Made by a program: the position numbers and the translations under genes. Source: Malus domestica (Eukaryota; Streptophyta; Magnoliopsida; Rosales; Rosaceae). From it: a stretch of 64,000 nucleotides of DNA. This document shows positions 44,836 through 57,400 of this stretch, piece after piece. The notes below the pieces were generated by a model. It saw only the letters and a program-made list of their open reading frames with translations. It did no database searches and was not told the origin of the DNA. Where the stretch lies: positions 17,827,501 through 17,891,500 of the forward strand of contig NC_091673.1 of the NCBI RefSeq assembly GCF_042453785.1, in the 5' to 3' direction. The stretch's first letter is position 1. Every line of letters begins with the position of its first letter.

Positions 44836-46910
44836 AAAAAATCTGTCTTGATGATTAAAAGTAAAGTTTTGAGGGTGTTTTGGTTAGTTTTCCATTTTTT
44901 ATATGTATTTTATTTCTCATTATCTTCATGTCAATTATCTCTATGTTTTGTTAAGGAATTGGCCCATAAAGAATCTTATTATTTTCTTTTCCTTAATTGT
45001 AGCCAATCTACGACATTTTTTTAAAATAAATTGATTTTCCAGAGGAGTTTTTATGCAAGGAAAATTCTAAAATAAAGTGAGGAGGCTAAAGATCATTGTG
45101 TCTAAATTTCATTATTTCTATGAAGTTGGTTGCTATAGTTTTACAAATCAATCTCATGAAAGTTTCCCATCAAAACTGCACATATGTGAGAGAATGAAGA
45201 TTCGAAGGCTTTCTCGATATTTCTTAGTGGCGTGCGATAATGTTTGGAAAGCCAAGACATATAGCTAGAAGTTTTTTTATTTTTCCAAAATTTTTCAAAA
45301 GCTGAATCGACCATATAAATCAGACGTGATAGAAAGACGACGAGTTTCCCAAGCCAAGAAAGATTCTTTCCTAGTTTGTGTCATTAATTGTTTAGGAATT
45401 TGTTTTGTTTTAGAAGAGTTTCTAACGGATCTTTTAATGTTTTTTTAGTGTAGATAAGGCTCCCTAAGCTCTCTTCGATATGATACCATAATACCTTACC
45501 ATTACCATACACCACAATTCACAAGAAGAGTTTAGGGACGTGCTTATCCATGGATTCCAGGTTCTATCTTTCCTTTACTTTTATTTTTATGTGTAACTAA
45601 GTTATTTTCTGAGGTTTATGATAAGACATGACATGAATATTTGCGAATTACTTTTGTTAATTGCTCCTTGATTATATGTCATGTTATACTCTTTAATCTT
45701 TGTGCATATTTTATTCTAGACTCAGATTTCAAATGGCTAACCACCTTTAGAAATTTTGCATCTAGACACTTAGATAAATCTATGAGGATGAGCAATTGAT
45801 TAGGTTTATTTGGAACAAAGATTAAGAAGAGTAGATAAATTAATGAGGATGACCAATATCAAGCTAGTCCTACTTGGTTAATACAATTCTTCTACGCTTA
45901 ATGAGTTTTTATGCGTTTAATTGTATGCTTAACCAATAAAATATAGTTATCATGTACAGATACACGAGTTGATGTCTGACCACATATTAATCCATACCTT
46001 AGAAAGAATATCCTTTAAATTGAAATGGTAATTAGATAGTAGTTGGCTCTAGGAAAATGAAATAGGTTTGTTATGGGTAGATTCATAACCTTTGGCTTCA
46101 TTTTTTTTTTTCTCAAAACCTTTATGTTGTGTATTTATTTTATTTATTCGTATTTTCCTTTTCTTGTTAGTTTTAGCTGTAATCAATTATTCAATCGACC
46201 TGGTATTTGTATATTTTTACTGCAATTGATTTGTGCGCTTACAAATTTAATTTGGTTTAAATTAATATATTATTTAGGTTAGTTTAAATAACCATGAGTA
46301 CCAACCGTGAATGACCCTGACCATGATCATTCAAATTGTATATATGAAATCTTAAGTTGTTCGGATTGAAAAAAAAAAACAACAATGATTATTAAAGTGA
46401 AATTGGATGTACATATGTCAACTAAAGAGTGGTCTCACATAAAGATGTGTGTTAAGTAGTTTCACTACTAATTGTACTCAGACTTTTGTGATAAGACCTC
46501 TCACGTTTTTTGTCTACTAATAGACCCGTCGTTTAAATTGATGACAATATTGATGCTAGATTAATTAGCGGCAACTGACATTGAACCACTAATACACTTC
46601 TAAATGATTTTGAAATCCATATGTTTTCTAAACTAAACATGATTGCTCTCATATAAAATTCATGTACTCTCAACACATATTATTGAAAATAAACATACTA
46701 AATAAATATTTAAGATAAAAAAAAGTTTAAAATATTAATTACGTTTATATACTCATTAATAACTACGTCGGTACGTGGATCAAATTCAACAAATATAATA
46801 ACTTTACTCATTAACGTACATACGAATTTATCAATAAATATAAGGCTAGTCGTATACATACTATCATGTGTGAATAGAAACATCAAGGGAGGATGCCCCT
46901 ATGACTTTGA
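44836..46910. other. AT-rich spacer without recognised gene
   Basis: Only short chance ORFs. I see no conserved protein, RNA gene or clear repeat. Confidence 0.5.
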
Positions 46911-48060
46911 GTTAGAAGCATGGTCCGAAATGCCGATAATATCGGCGATATATCGCCGATATTATCGGTTTTGAAGGGTACCGATTTTTTTTTCTATATC
47001 TAACGGGTTTTCGGGATAATATCACGATATTATCGATATGGCTGACCCTCGGAGAAGAACGCCGGAGCTATAGAAGCTCCGGCCGACTGTAAAACAGGAC
47101 CCTAGACTCCGATCTAGGTATGAAAATGAAAAAGAAGACGAGATGAACATTTGTATATATGAAATTTGCCGTGAAATCATCGGAGGTGTTCGGAAATTGA
47201 GTCGACACGCACGGCCTCGCCGGAGTTCGCCAAGTTGCAGAGATGAGAAGGAGAGGGAGAAAGACGATGCTGATGATGATGGGTGTGCATGTGTGTATGT
47301 GGGTCTTGGACCATCGGCGCAGAGAGGTAGAACGAAAGACGACGGCGGCGGCGACGATGTGGGTCTCTGTGCGTGTGTGTGGGAGTGGGAGAAGGATCGA
47401 GAGACCTTGGGTCTCTGTGCGTGAGTGTGTGTGTGTGGGAGAAGGATCGAGAGACGTACGTGGGTGGGATTGGGAGATCTGTGTTTGTTCTTGACGGGGG
47501 AAATTGACGTGGGAGAACGGAGAAGGGGGAGAAGGGACTCAGAGAAGAGAGAAGGGAGAAGGTTCGAGAGAGTCTGAGAGAATACGTATGCGTGTGAGAG
47601 GTGAGTGTGCGTGGGATGTGTGCGTGTGTGGTGTCATGTCGGTGTGTGTGTGGTGTCGTGTGAGGTGAAAGATGTCAAGTGTATATAGACATATAAATAT
47701 TATGTAATGCATTTGTAACCTGTAAAGCCTGCAACACCAATAATATTCTTACTTTTTGGTTTTAGATTCTAGCAATACTTGCAAAAAATTTATGTGGCCC
47801 TTTGATGTGGTTGGGTCATCTCATCTGAGATGCCTGACTGATTTTACAATATGTCCATAACTTTTTGCAGTTTCAGACCATGGACATCAAATAATACTGC
47901 TTTTATAATGAAACCGTGTCTGTGTGCGTGAGTCCGTGATTTTTAGGTTTCACATGCATAACAGTGTATCATTGTCTATTATATTCTTTCACGCGGCACG
48001 CCTTATCAGAGGTGGAGTGATAGTATCAAAGAGGCATTCAGTATTTTCGTTTCTTCTTCT

Positions 48061-48656
48061 TCCCTTACCATTTTCAAAGCTATTCCAGATCTATTCCAAA
48101 GCTTGAAAACAAACGGTTCCATATTTAAGGTAAGTTTACAAACTTAAATTTATATTATTGTAATTTATACAACAACAAATAAATTTGTATGGACTCGTAT
48201 ATTAATTTTTTTAAGTAATTAATACTATCATGTTAAATTTTGTAAGTAATTAAGTAATGTTAACAATTACATGTTAATTTTTTTAAGTAATTAAGTAATG
48301 TTGTATAATTATTCCCTAGGATAATTTTAATATGTTTAATGTTATTTATTATTTTATTTCCCTAACCATTTTCAAAGCTATTCCAAATCCATTCCAAAGC
48401 TTGAACACAAACGGTTCCATATTTAAGGTAAGTTTACAAACTTAAATTTATATTATTGTAATTTATACAACAACAAATAAATTTGTGTGGACTCGTATGT
48501 TAATTTTTTTAAGTAATTAATACTTGCATGTTAATTTTTTTAAGTAATTAAGTAATGTTAACAATTACATGTTAATTTTTTTAAGTAATTAAGTAATGTT
48601 GTATAATTATTCCCTAGGATAATTTTAATATGTTTAATGTTATTTATTATTTTATT
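48061..48656 (+). repeat. 298 bp direct duplication carrying a splice donor
   Basis: Two copies begin at about 48061 and 48359 with ACCATTTTCAAAGCTATTCC. Each contains ACGGTTCCATATTTAAG followed by GTAAGTTT, a strong 5' splice site, so a non-coding leader exon of the transposase gene seems to be duplicated. Confidence 0.85.
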
Positions 48657-49440
48657 AATATTAGGTTTTATTATCAAATTTGATTATGCTTCATTAAATT
48701 GGATTATTCATTAAATTGGATTATTATCAAATTGTATTATTATTCATCACCATGTTTTATATTAGGATTATTTTTAATTATCAAATTGGATTATTCTTCA
48801 TTAATATTAGGTTTTATTATCAAATTTGATTATTCTTCATTAAATTGGATTATTCATTAAATTGGATTATTATCAAATTGTATTATTATTCATCACCATG
48901 TTTTATATTAGGATTATTTTTAATTATCAAATTGGATTATTCTTCATTAATATTAGGTTTTATTATCAAATTTGATTATTCTTCATTAAATTGGATTATT
49001 CATTAAATTGGATTATTATCAAATTGGATTATTATTCATCACCATGTTTTATATTAGGATTATTTTTTTATCTAATTGGATTATTATTCATTAATATTAG
49101 GTTTTTTTTAATTATCAAATTGGATTATTATTCATTAATATTAGGTTTTATTATCAAATTTGATTATTCTTCATTAAATTGGATTATTATTCATCACCAT
49201 GTTTTATATTAGGATTATTTTTTTATCAAATTGGATTATTCTTCATTAATATTAGGTTTTTTTAATTATCAAATTGGATTATTATTCATTAATATTGGGT
49301 TTTATTATCAAATTGGATTATTCTTCATTAAATTGGATTATTCATTAAATTGGATTATTATCAAATTGGATTATTCATTAAATTGGATTATTCATTAAAT
49401 TGGATTATTATCAAATTGGATTATTATTCAGTAATATTAG
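48657..49440 (+). repeat. AT-rich minisatellite, about 145 bp higher-order unit
   Basis: Repeated TCAAATTGGATTATT and TTAATATTAGGTTTTATTA. A unit of about 145 bp is seen near 48664, 48809 and 48955, followed by rearranged shorter units. Lies in the presumed leader intron just before the transposase start. Confidence 0.9.
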
Positions 49441-49611
49441 GTTTTATTATTCCATATTATTTGTATAATTACTTAAATTTTTACAATCATTTTCATTTTC
49501 ATTACTTCGTATTTAATTCTTCTGTAGAATAACTTTATTATTTAGGTTCTCTTATTTTATCAAAAAATAATTGTCTAATTTTCATGAAAAATTAATATAG
49601 GTACATTTAAG

Positions 49612-52600
49612 ATGTCAAGTGGAGTTACTAAACGTGATCCAGCTTGGGAACATGGAGACCCAATAGACGGAAACAAACATGGCACAATTTGCAAATATTG
49701 TGGTCGGGTAATGAAGAGTGGCGGAGTGACACGACTTAAGTACCATCTTAGTGGATTAGATCCAGCAAAAAATATCCAACGATGCGATAATGTCCCCCCA
49801 GAAGTGAAGGCATTCATCAGCACATTATTAAAAAATAAAAAACAGCAGAAGGACAAGATAACACATGGAATGGAAAATATTCGAGCTGGGCTACGAGGAG
49901 AAGTCATTGGCCAAGCGGTTGACAGTGATGATGATGACGATGAGGACGAATGTGATGATGACATGGGACCTGAAGAACGACGCAGTTTGAAACAAGCATT
50001 ACGTGCCTCCAAACAGTCAGCATGGGAAAGAGAACACCTTCATAAAATTCCTAATAGGGGACAAGGTTCCGGGACAAGTGGTGGTGCACAAATGAGACGG
50101 GGAGGCAGTATTAGAGAATCACAACCAACACCACCAATAGCCCCAAGTTTATATAAGTCATCCAACGCACGTCAAAAGAGTGTTTGGAGTTATTTCAAAG
50201 GAGGTAATGTGAAGGAGGGAATGGGGCGTCTAATTAGCAAGTTCTTTATCTATGAAAATGTCCCTGCTGAGAAAGCATCATCACATCATTTCAAAAATAT
50301 GGTAGTGGGATGTCAACAGGCCGGTGTTGGAGTACAACCTCCCACTCCCTATGAGATAAGAAACAAATATTTGGATATGGAGTATAAAGACATTGGCGAG
50401 TATGTTAACAAGTTGAGGTCAAAGTGGGAAACTAATGGTTGCACAATCATGTGTGACGGATGGACTGGGCCGACCAGATTGTCTATCATCAACTTCATGG
50501 TATACTCCAAGGGAAAGACAATTTTTTTGAAGTCTATTGATGCTTCAGACCATATAAAGAACTACAAGTATATTTACAAATTATTGAGGGATGTAATCAT
50601 GGAGGTGGGAGAGCATAATGTTGTCCAAGTCCTGACCGACAACGGTTCTGCATTTGTCAAAGCTGGAAAAAAGTTAATGAAGCATCATAATGTGTTTTGG
50701 ACATCATGTGCAGCACATTGTATTGATCTCATGTTTGAGGCAATGGGGAAGAGAGAGAATGTTGCTACTGTGGTCAAAAGAGCTAGAACGATCACAAATT
50801 ATATTTACAATCACGGTTGGTTGTTGGCAAAGATGCGTGAATTTTGCAAAGGAGAAATCATTCGTCCAGCTACCACTCGATTCGCCACCAACTATATTGC
50901 ATTAGACAGCCTACTGAAGAAGAAAGCAGGGTTGAAGCAACTATTCACTAGTGACGATTGGGCCAACCACAATTTCAGCCGCTCAAATACAGGTCGTATG
51001 GTGGAAAGTATAGTGCTTGATCATGCTTTCTGGACTCAATCAGAACATGTGTGCCAACTGTTTGAACCTCTTTACAAAGTTTTACGGATCGTTGACACAG
51101 AAGTGTATCCTACTATGGGGGCAGTATATGAGTTGATGCGTGTAGTGAAGGATGAATTGGAAAGAAAACATGGTGCAAGGTGGGTCATCAAGATAATTGA
51201 AGATCGATGGTATAAAACATTGTACCACGATTTGCATGCAGCAGGTATAAATTATGTCATAATTTGCAATTCATTTCTTTAGTTGCATAAGTTTTATTTC
51301 TCTTATTAGAGTATGTGTTTCTTTGAACAGCCTATTATTTGAATCCTCGATACCAATACAGACCCGGTGTTGGAGATGATGGTACCCTTATACGTGCTGT
51401 ACATAATGTATACTCTAAATTAGACCCTGTATCACCAGCAGTTGGCCAATTTGGAAATGAGGTACACAATTACTTAAATTATAATAATTACTTAAATTAT
51501 AATATTAATAATTACTTTGTTGGATTAAACTAACACGATTTATTGAATTCAGCTAACATGGTTTAAAGATGCAAGAAGAACTTTTGGAGAACCAACATCA
51601 ATTGCTGCTCGAACAACAATGTCTCCTAGTGAGTGTAAACATATTTCACTATAAGTTTATAATAGAATTTGTTCGAGTTATTAGGCTTATCAACATTGTT
51701 TTTCATTGTAGCTGAATGGTGGATCATGTATGGGACCGATGCACCAACTGTGAGAAAGTTAGCAATAAAAATATTATCACAAACAGCTTCCTCATCTGCT
51801 TGTGAAAGAAATTAGAGCACATTTGCACTGATACACACAAAGCAAAGAAATAGGTTGGCGCATAGTAGGTTGGAAAAATTAGTTTATTGCTACTACAACA
51901 TGAAGCTTCAAATTCGAGATAAGGAAGCTGAAATAGATCATGTCGACCGTGGTGACCCACTAGATGTGTTTGATATTGTTGGTGAAGATGATGATACGGA
52001 GGGTAACCAACTTTTTCAATGGATTAGACCTCTTCATTTAGATGATGATGAAGGCAACCCAGCTCCCAGAGTTGCTGAAGAAGCACGTAATGAAGGGATA
52101 AATGTAGAAAGAGTATTAGAGGATGAGGTGGGATCTAGCAGCGCTGACTCTTTGGATGAACTTTTCCTCCCAAGACCAAGAAACACTGGAATTCCACCTT
52201 CTTCCAATCCTACACAACCACAACATCGTGCTGATACTAATGATAGCTCTAGTACAAGATCAGGAGACTCACCTACCATCGGAGGTGGGAATGATGAAGG
52301 ACATAGTGGAGCTGGAGGTAGTGGTGGTGGATATGGAAACTATTATGGACCACCACCTCCCGGATATATGAGCCCCTTCACTGGTGAGGCAAACTTCACG
52401 CATGCAACACAGGATGATGACCATGGCAGTAGGCGGGCAGGACCAGGAATTGGTGCCATAGGGAAGAACTATACTCGCAGAGAAAGAGGCAAGGGGATTT
52501 TGTCAAGTCAAGAAGATGACTCGTTATCTAGAACTTCAGACTCTGTTGGATTGGGAAGTAATAACTATGGTTATACTCATAACCAACCATTTCCCTACCC

Positions 52601-52871
52601 TTCATATCCCTACCCTTCATATCCCATTCCTGTTGGGATGGAATCGAGCGACTCATGGAAACAATCCCAGACTCAATCTTCAAATGATTTTTCTTATGGA
52701 CAACCTCAACCAATCTCGGATCCATATGGGTGGCATGTTAACAATTACATGCAAAACTATTTTGGGGATTTATCATTTGATAACTACTCTTCACAATACA
52801 CTCATTCTACACATAGAGATGATGAAGATAGTGAAAAATTTGAACTTCATAGGAACTCTATGTGGTACTAA
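49612..52871 (+). CDS. hAT transposase (zf-BED, DUF659, hAT dimerisation), one internal stop
   Basis: Four exons, 49612-51244, 51331-51461, 51553-51628 and 51712-52871, with GT-AG introns, give a 1000-codon frame. Domains: BED zinc finger at residues 10-60 (CKYCGRV, HLSG), an acidic/basic linker, DUF659 at about 190-340 (TIMCDGWTGPTRLSIINF; TDNGSAFVKAG supplies a catalytic Asp), the CAAHCIDLMFE motif, and the C-terminal hAT dimerisation region (SSACERN..STFALIH, RNRLAHSRLEKLVY). It is followed by a long disordered Gly/Ser/Pro/Asp-rich tail. The only defect I see is TAG at 51813-51815, exactly where the family has the conserved Trp of the CERNWS motif. A single-base change would explain it. 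Confidence 0.92.
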
Positions 52872-53342
52872 AGTGTAAAATATTGTACTAATTCATTATA
52901 TATAAATGATTATGGTGTGTTTAGACTTCTTTCATTAATTACTACATATTTTCTACACTCAGAATGTTTGTCAGATCGCTATATAATCAACTTGATAATG
53001 TTAAATCCATCATGCAATGCATTTCCTTCCAATTTTTTGTGATAAACTAATAGATAATTGACTATATAAACATCCTACAAAGTTTCAATAAAAATTTCCA
53101 AGTTTTTCTTACAATTTCCGTGGTTTCCATGTAATTTTTATCGATATCGATATTTTACCGATATTTCCATCGATATTTCCGTGTTTTCGGATTACCGATA
53201 TTTCCGATATTACCGATATTTAATACCTTGGTTAGAAGGCTGGTGGTAGATACACGGAATAAGTAATTGCGACGTTTGACCTTCCTATAAGTTATGTAGA
53301 ATGAGATGCGGACTAAAAGCCCACTTTCAACAACACCAATAT

Positions 53343-54811
53343 TGTAACGACCCAATTTCTTAATTAAGAAGATAATTACTATTACAGACCCAAAGAAATT
53401 AAACCCTAAGATTTATTTTTAAATTAATCACCCAATTCCTTTTCTTAGACAAATTTTCAATAAAAGATTAATCTTAGTTATTTTATGGCTGCATCTAACT
53501 TCTTGTTAGACTGTTTACGTACCCTCGATAGGGATCAAGTCATTCGTAGTTCACCTTTCATCTTTAATACATTTCCTAAAATATTCAAGTGGAGGAAATA
53601 TTCAATACCATATTTGGCAATTGAAAAACATCAAATGGATACCCAAAAACAAATTCAGAATATTGAAATCTGCGTAAAAAGGCAGCATCGGCTCACTGGC
53701 CACGTGCCACCACAGGTGGCGGTGTCCGGCGAACGGAAACTCAATTTTCCGACGAACTCCAAAAATTACCAAATTTTACAAACTTGTAGAACACAACAAG
53801 GGGAACAATTTTCATACCTGGGCCGAAGTTCAATTCAGCCGAGAAGACGTCAGAAATTGCCTCGACTTGCCGGAAATCCAGTTTTTCGGACTAACTCTAA
53901 AAATTACCAAAATTTACAGGTAGTTGGAGCTCAATGAGAGGAACAACTTTCATACATGGGTTGAAGTTCAATTCGACCGGGAAGCACCTGAAATTGGCCT
54001 CGCACCATCGAAAACCCTAGAAATGGGTGTTCTTGACTCAACGCCAAAACGAACTCCGACGCTACAACCAACGATTGGGCCTTTCTCCTGGGATTGAGAG
54101 GAGTCTATTGGTGGTGGTGATCGATGGTAATCGTTGTCGGAATCACCGGAAAAGGGTAAAAAGCGTCGGACAAACCGGAACTTTGTAGCTTCGATATGTA
54201 AAATTGAGTTAGAAATCTAGAAATCTAGCACTACATGGACGTTGGGATCGCCAAGAGCTTTCCATGGACACCAAGATCACCCAAAACGAAAGTCGGATGA
54301 GGGAGATACGGCCAGGTCGGGTCAGCGGGTCAAAAGGGAATCCGGTTCCTTATTCGTCTCATTTCCCCTCCTTCCCTCCCTTCCTGATTGGTCATCCCCT
54401 CTCCTTTTCTCTCCCGCACCTCTCTCTTTTCCTCCTCTCTCCTGCTACCATCTAGCAACTTCTTCTTCTTTTTTTTTTTTTTTCTTTCAACTAAAATGTC
54501 TCTAATTTATTCATTATAACTCCAAATTACATTATGTTTACGTCCACGCGTTCGTATCGACGAGTACTACCCAAATATGTAAAGAACTTTGAAAAATCAT
54601 GAAATGATCAAATATGTCCACAAAGAATCCCGTTTAATACAATAGGGCCATTTTCGTTTTTTTCACTTATCAATAAATTTTACGACGTAAATTATAATAA
54701 TTTCCAGTAACAAAATTTTAAAATTTCTCGATTAAATTTTCATAACCATAAATCGATATATTTTCGATTTTCTCTACATATTCATATATCTTAAATTTTC
54801 AGGGTATTACA
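53343..54811 (+). mobile_element. Solo LTR, 1.47 kb
   Basis: Starts TGTAACGACCCAATTTC and ends AGGGTATTACA, the complementary-type ends common in gypsy LTRs. It is flanked by AATAT (53338-53342) and GATAT (54812-54816), a 5 bp duplication with one mismatch. Inside, a unit with GGACTAACTCTAAAAATTACC / ACGAACTCCAAAAATTACC is repeated (about 53752 and 53887), and a (CT)-rich stretch lies near 54360-54440. No protein domains. A 150-codon ORF at 53485 is not convincing. Confidence 0.75.
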
Positions 54812-54816
54812 GATAT

Positions 54817-57025
54817 TGTCTCAAACTTGTTAATTACCACATGCACAAACCATGTGGGGTTTATCACAAAATCTCTCAGTATTAGTTGGAGTGAGGTTAG
54901 GATATTTAAATACTTCTTTTCTCAGAAATATGATCGATGTGGGATACTACAAAAGTCATTGATCCCTCCCTTTCTCTTTACTTTTGTATGGTAATGCTTG
55001 GCTACTAACTAGTGAGTACTTACCTTTTGATATTGTCTAATAATATTTTAACATGTTTTATTGTTTTTTTTAAGGACGTATCATCAATTTTTCTCGTCTT
55101 TAAAGAACAAAAAACACTTGACAAGGGACAACGAAGAAGCAACAACCAACAGCCAATAATCACTTATCTTTCTTACGATTACACCCTTAGAAAAAAAAAA
55201 GTGGCACCTATAAAAAAAAGATTGGCTTGGTCACATTTTTTCATTGGATCGAATTAAAAAGTGAGTATATAGAGTACTCACTAGTGAATATCTAAGTATT
55301 ATCATTTTTTTTACAGGTCTACTCAACAAACTTTAACCATTTCATCTCTAATTTAATGCACAAAACTTCTCACCAAAAATCATCCAACCCAGAGACCAAT
55401 TCCCGCTTGCTCTTGTAATTACGTATTGAAAAAATAATATGGCAGCTGGGTAGGTATACGTGCATGCGTATGCCTAAGAATTAGGGTTTGGGACATGCAA
55501 GCACATAAAGTTGGCCCTACTTTTGCCTATTTGTGTTTATGTAAGTGATGGTAGACAAGAAATTAACTAAGACTTGCACGAAATGATCCTAATATTTTCT
55601 TCTTAATTTGGTTGTTTGTTGTGGCATTTGCTAGGCCAGTTCGGGTATATCTTGTTGTCTCATTCTTAGTGTTTAATTTCTGTCACAATCGGTGATGTTT
55701 TGTATCCAGGTTAACTTGATCGAGCTCATATGTTGTGGGGACCTAATGGCACCTCTTTTTACCTAAGAAGATGATCAAGATATATAGCTATATATTAGTC
55801 CACCTTTGCTTTCCCTCCATATAAGCATCGGTGTCCTTGAAAAGACTCTAATCTTATCATGGGACATAAAGTTGGCAGCATGCACCGCCCTTAAGTGGGC
55901 AGTTTAAACTATAAATGTGATTCATTCTGATAGAAACGATATTCCACCGTAAGTGGGAGGGAGTTATTTTATTCTAAAGGAAATGAGGATTGGGTTGGAC
56001 CATACAATGAATTATTCATTAACTTGGTATCGAATTACATGTAAATATAATATGTCCTTGTCATCTATGCGAGTTAAACTTGATACATTTAACTTACAAG
56101 TAAAAAAGTTTACCACTAGACTGTAATACTAGAAGTTAAGTGATGTTAATGTCTATCATCGTATTAACTGATGATGAATCGATGAATATAAATTTCGAAC
56201 TTTACGTAACACATAAATTAAATCACACTCATCTAACAATTATTAATATGATAGTAATGCTCACATCACTCATGGTTGAACAAAAATACTCTCCATAAAT
56301 TTTCCCAAACCTTTAAGCTTTTTCAATTATTTACTTATTTTATGGAAGGCCTTCAGGGTTTTAACATTCACACAACTAGCCCCTATCAAACTTGGACTAA
56401 ACAATTTTAAATGTTTAGTTATGCCAGCCTTTAGACGTTAAACCTTAAAATTCAAATCGATTTTCTGTTTGTTGAGCAAACTTAGCTGGATACATATAAA
56501 GAATTGAATAAGTAGACTCTAAGCACTTCATTGAAAACTGAGCTCATAATAGAATCGTTAAATCTCATGTTATACAAAGATCATGTAAAAACAAAACTGT
56601 CAACTCACATTAGACATAAAGTACGATGTCCATGGTCTAATCGCATCACATATACCATGATCCCATAACACCATGTGAAGTAGATTCATTAGTTCAATTA
56701 CAAATCCATCCCTTTTACACATAGATTTGAAAGAGTTTCAGCGCACCACGAAAAAATTAAAATAAAAAACTTCCCTAAGAGAAAAACCAAAACCAACACA
56801 ATCCTAGTGAGTTTATGAAAATTATTATATATAAAAATAAAAATAAAATAATCAAACTAGTAATATGTCACCGCTCCACATCTTCCGGTCACCAAAAGAA
56901 AGTCATGGAACCATACCAGTTAAATACATATATAGTGGTATTAGCTTAAGGTGAACCTTACGTATTGCATCTCCAAACTCATATCAGGTGACAATTAAGC
57001 CAAAACCTTATATTAGTTATGTGCA
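54817..57025. other. Intergenic spacer
   Basis: The sequence continuing from 54812 (ATATTGTCTCAAACTTGTTAA) looks like the other half of the target of the solo LTR. No gene or RNA recognised in the rest. Confidence 0.5.
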
Positions 57026-57400
57026 TGTTGATAATAAATCCCCATTGATAGGAGGAGGAGTCTTGTATGTGCTTGTAAGTAGTTTGGTTACCCCTATATT
57101 GCCAATTTGATTTTAAGGTGGAACCTTAACTTTCTTCATCGTATCAGAGCAGGTTGTCCTGTGTGTGAAGTCTCATTTGTATTGTCCACATGTTAGGCGC
57201 GTGAAGCCTAATGGTCACACATGCTCTGCGTTTGCCCATTTTTGTTATCCACGTGTTAGACTTGAAAAGTCGCCACACTTGAGGAGGTATGTTGAGAATG
57301 AATCCTACATTGATGGGAGGAGGGACCTTGCATGTTATAAGCAATTGGGCTACTATCCATATTGCCAATAAATTTTATGGTAGAACCTCAACTTTCTTCA
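57026..57400 (+). mobile_element. TRIM (terminal-repeat retrotransposon in miniature)
   Basis: Only 375 bp: a 113 bp LTR (57026-57138), a primer site TCGTATCAGAGC (57139-57150, one mismatch to tRNA-Met), a 140 bp interior without ORF, a purine tract CTTGAGGAGG, and a 111 bp LTR (57290-57400). Both LTRs run TGTTGA...CTTTCTTCA. Flanks GTGCA / GTGTG are a poor 5 bp duplication. This structure is diagnostic of TRIMs. Confidence 0.9.

Larger units (their letters stand above)
46919..53230 (+). mobile_element. hAT transposon, near-autonomous, 6.3 kb
   Basis: A perfect 8 bp duplication GTTAGAAG (46911-46918, 53231-53238) flanks terminal repeats CATGGTCCGAAATGCCG at the left and CAAGGTATTAAATATCGG (complement) at the right. 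Both subterminal regions are packed with ATATCG / CGATAT motifs, probable transposase binding sites. Inside are a GC-richer leader (47060-47640), a 298 bp duplication, an AT-rich minisatellite and a four-exon transposase gene. The perfect TSD and nearly open transposase suggest recent insertion. The small hAT element at 2487-4074 shares its ends. Confidence 0.95.

Noticed and set aside
52123..52878. Overlapping plus-strand ORFs in a second frame
   Set aside because: They overlap the disordered, codon-biased tail of the hAT transposase and show no independent domain.
53485..53937. 150-codon ORF
   Set aside because: It lies inside a TSD-flanked solo LTR and includes its internal repeats; no domain.
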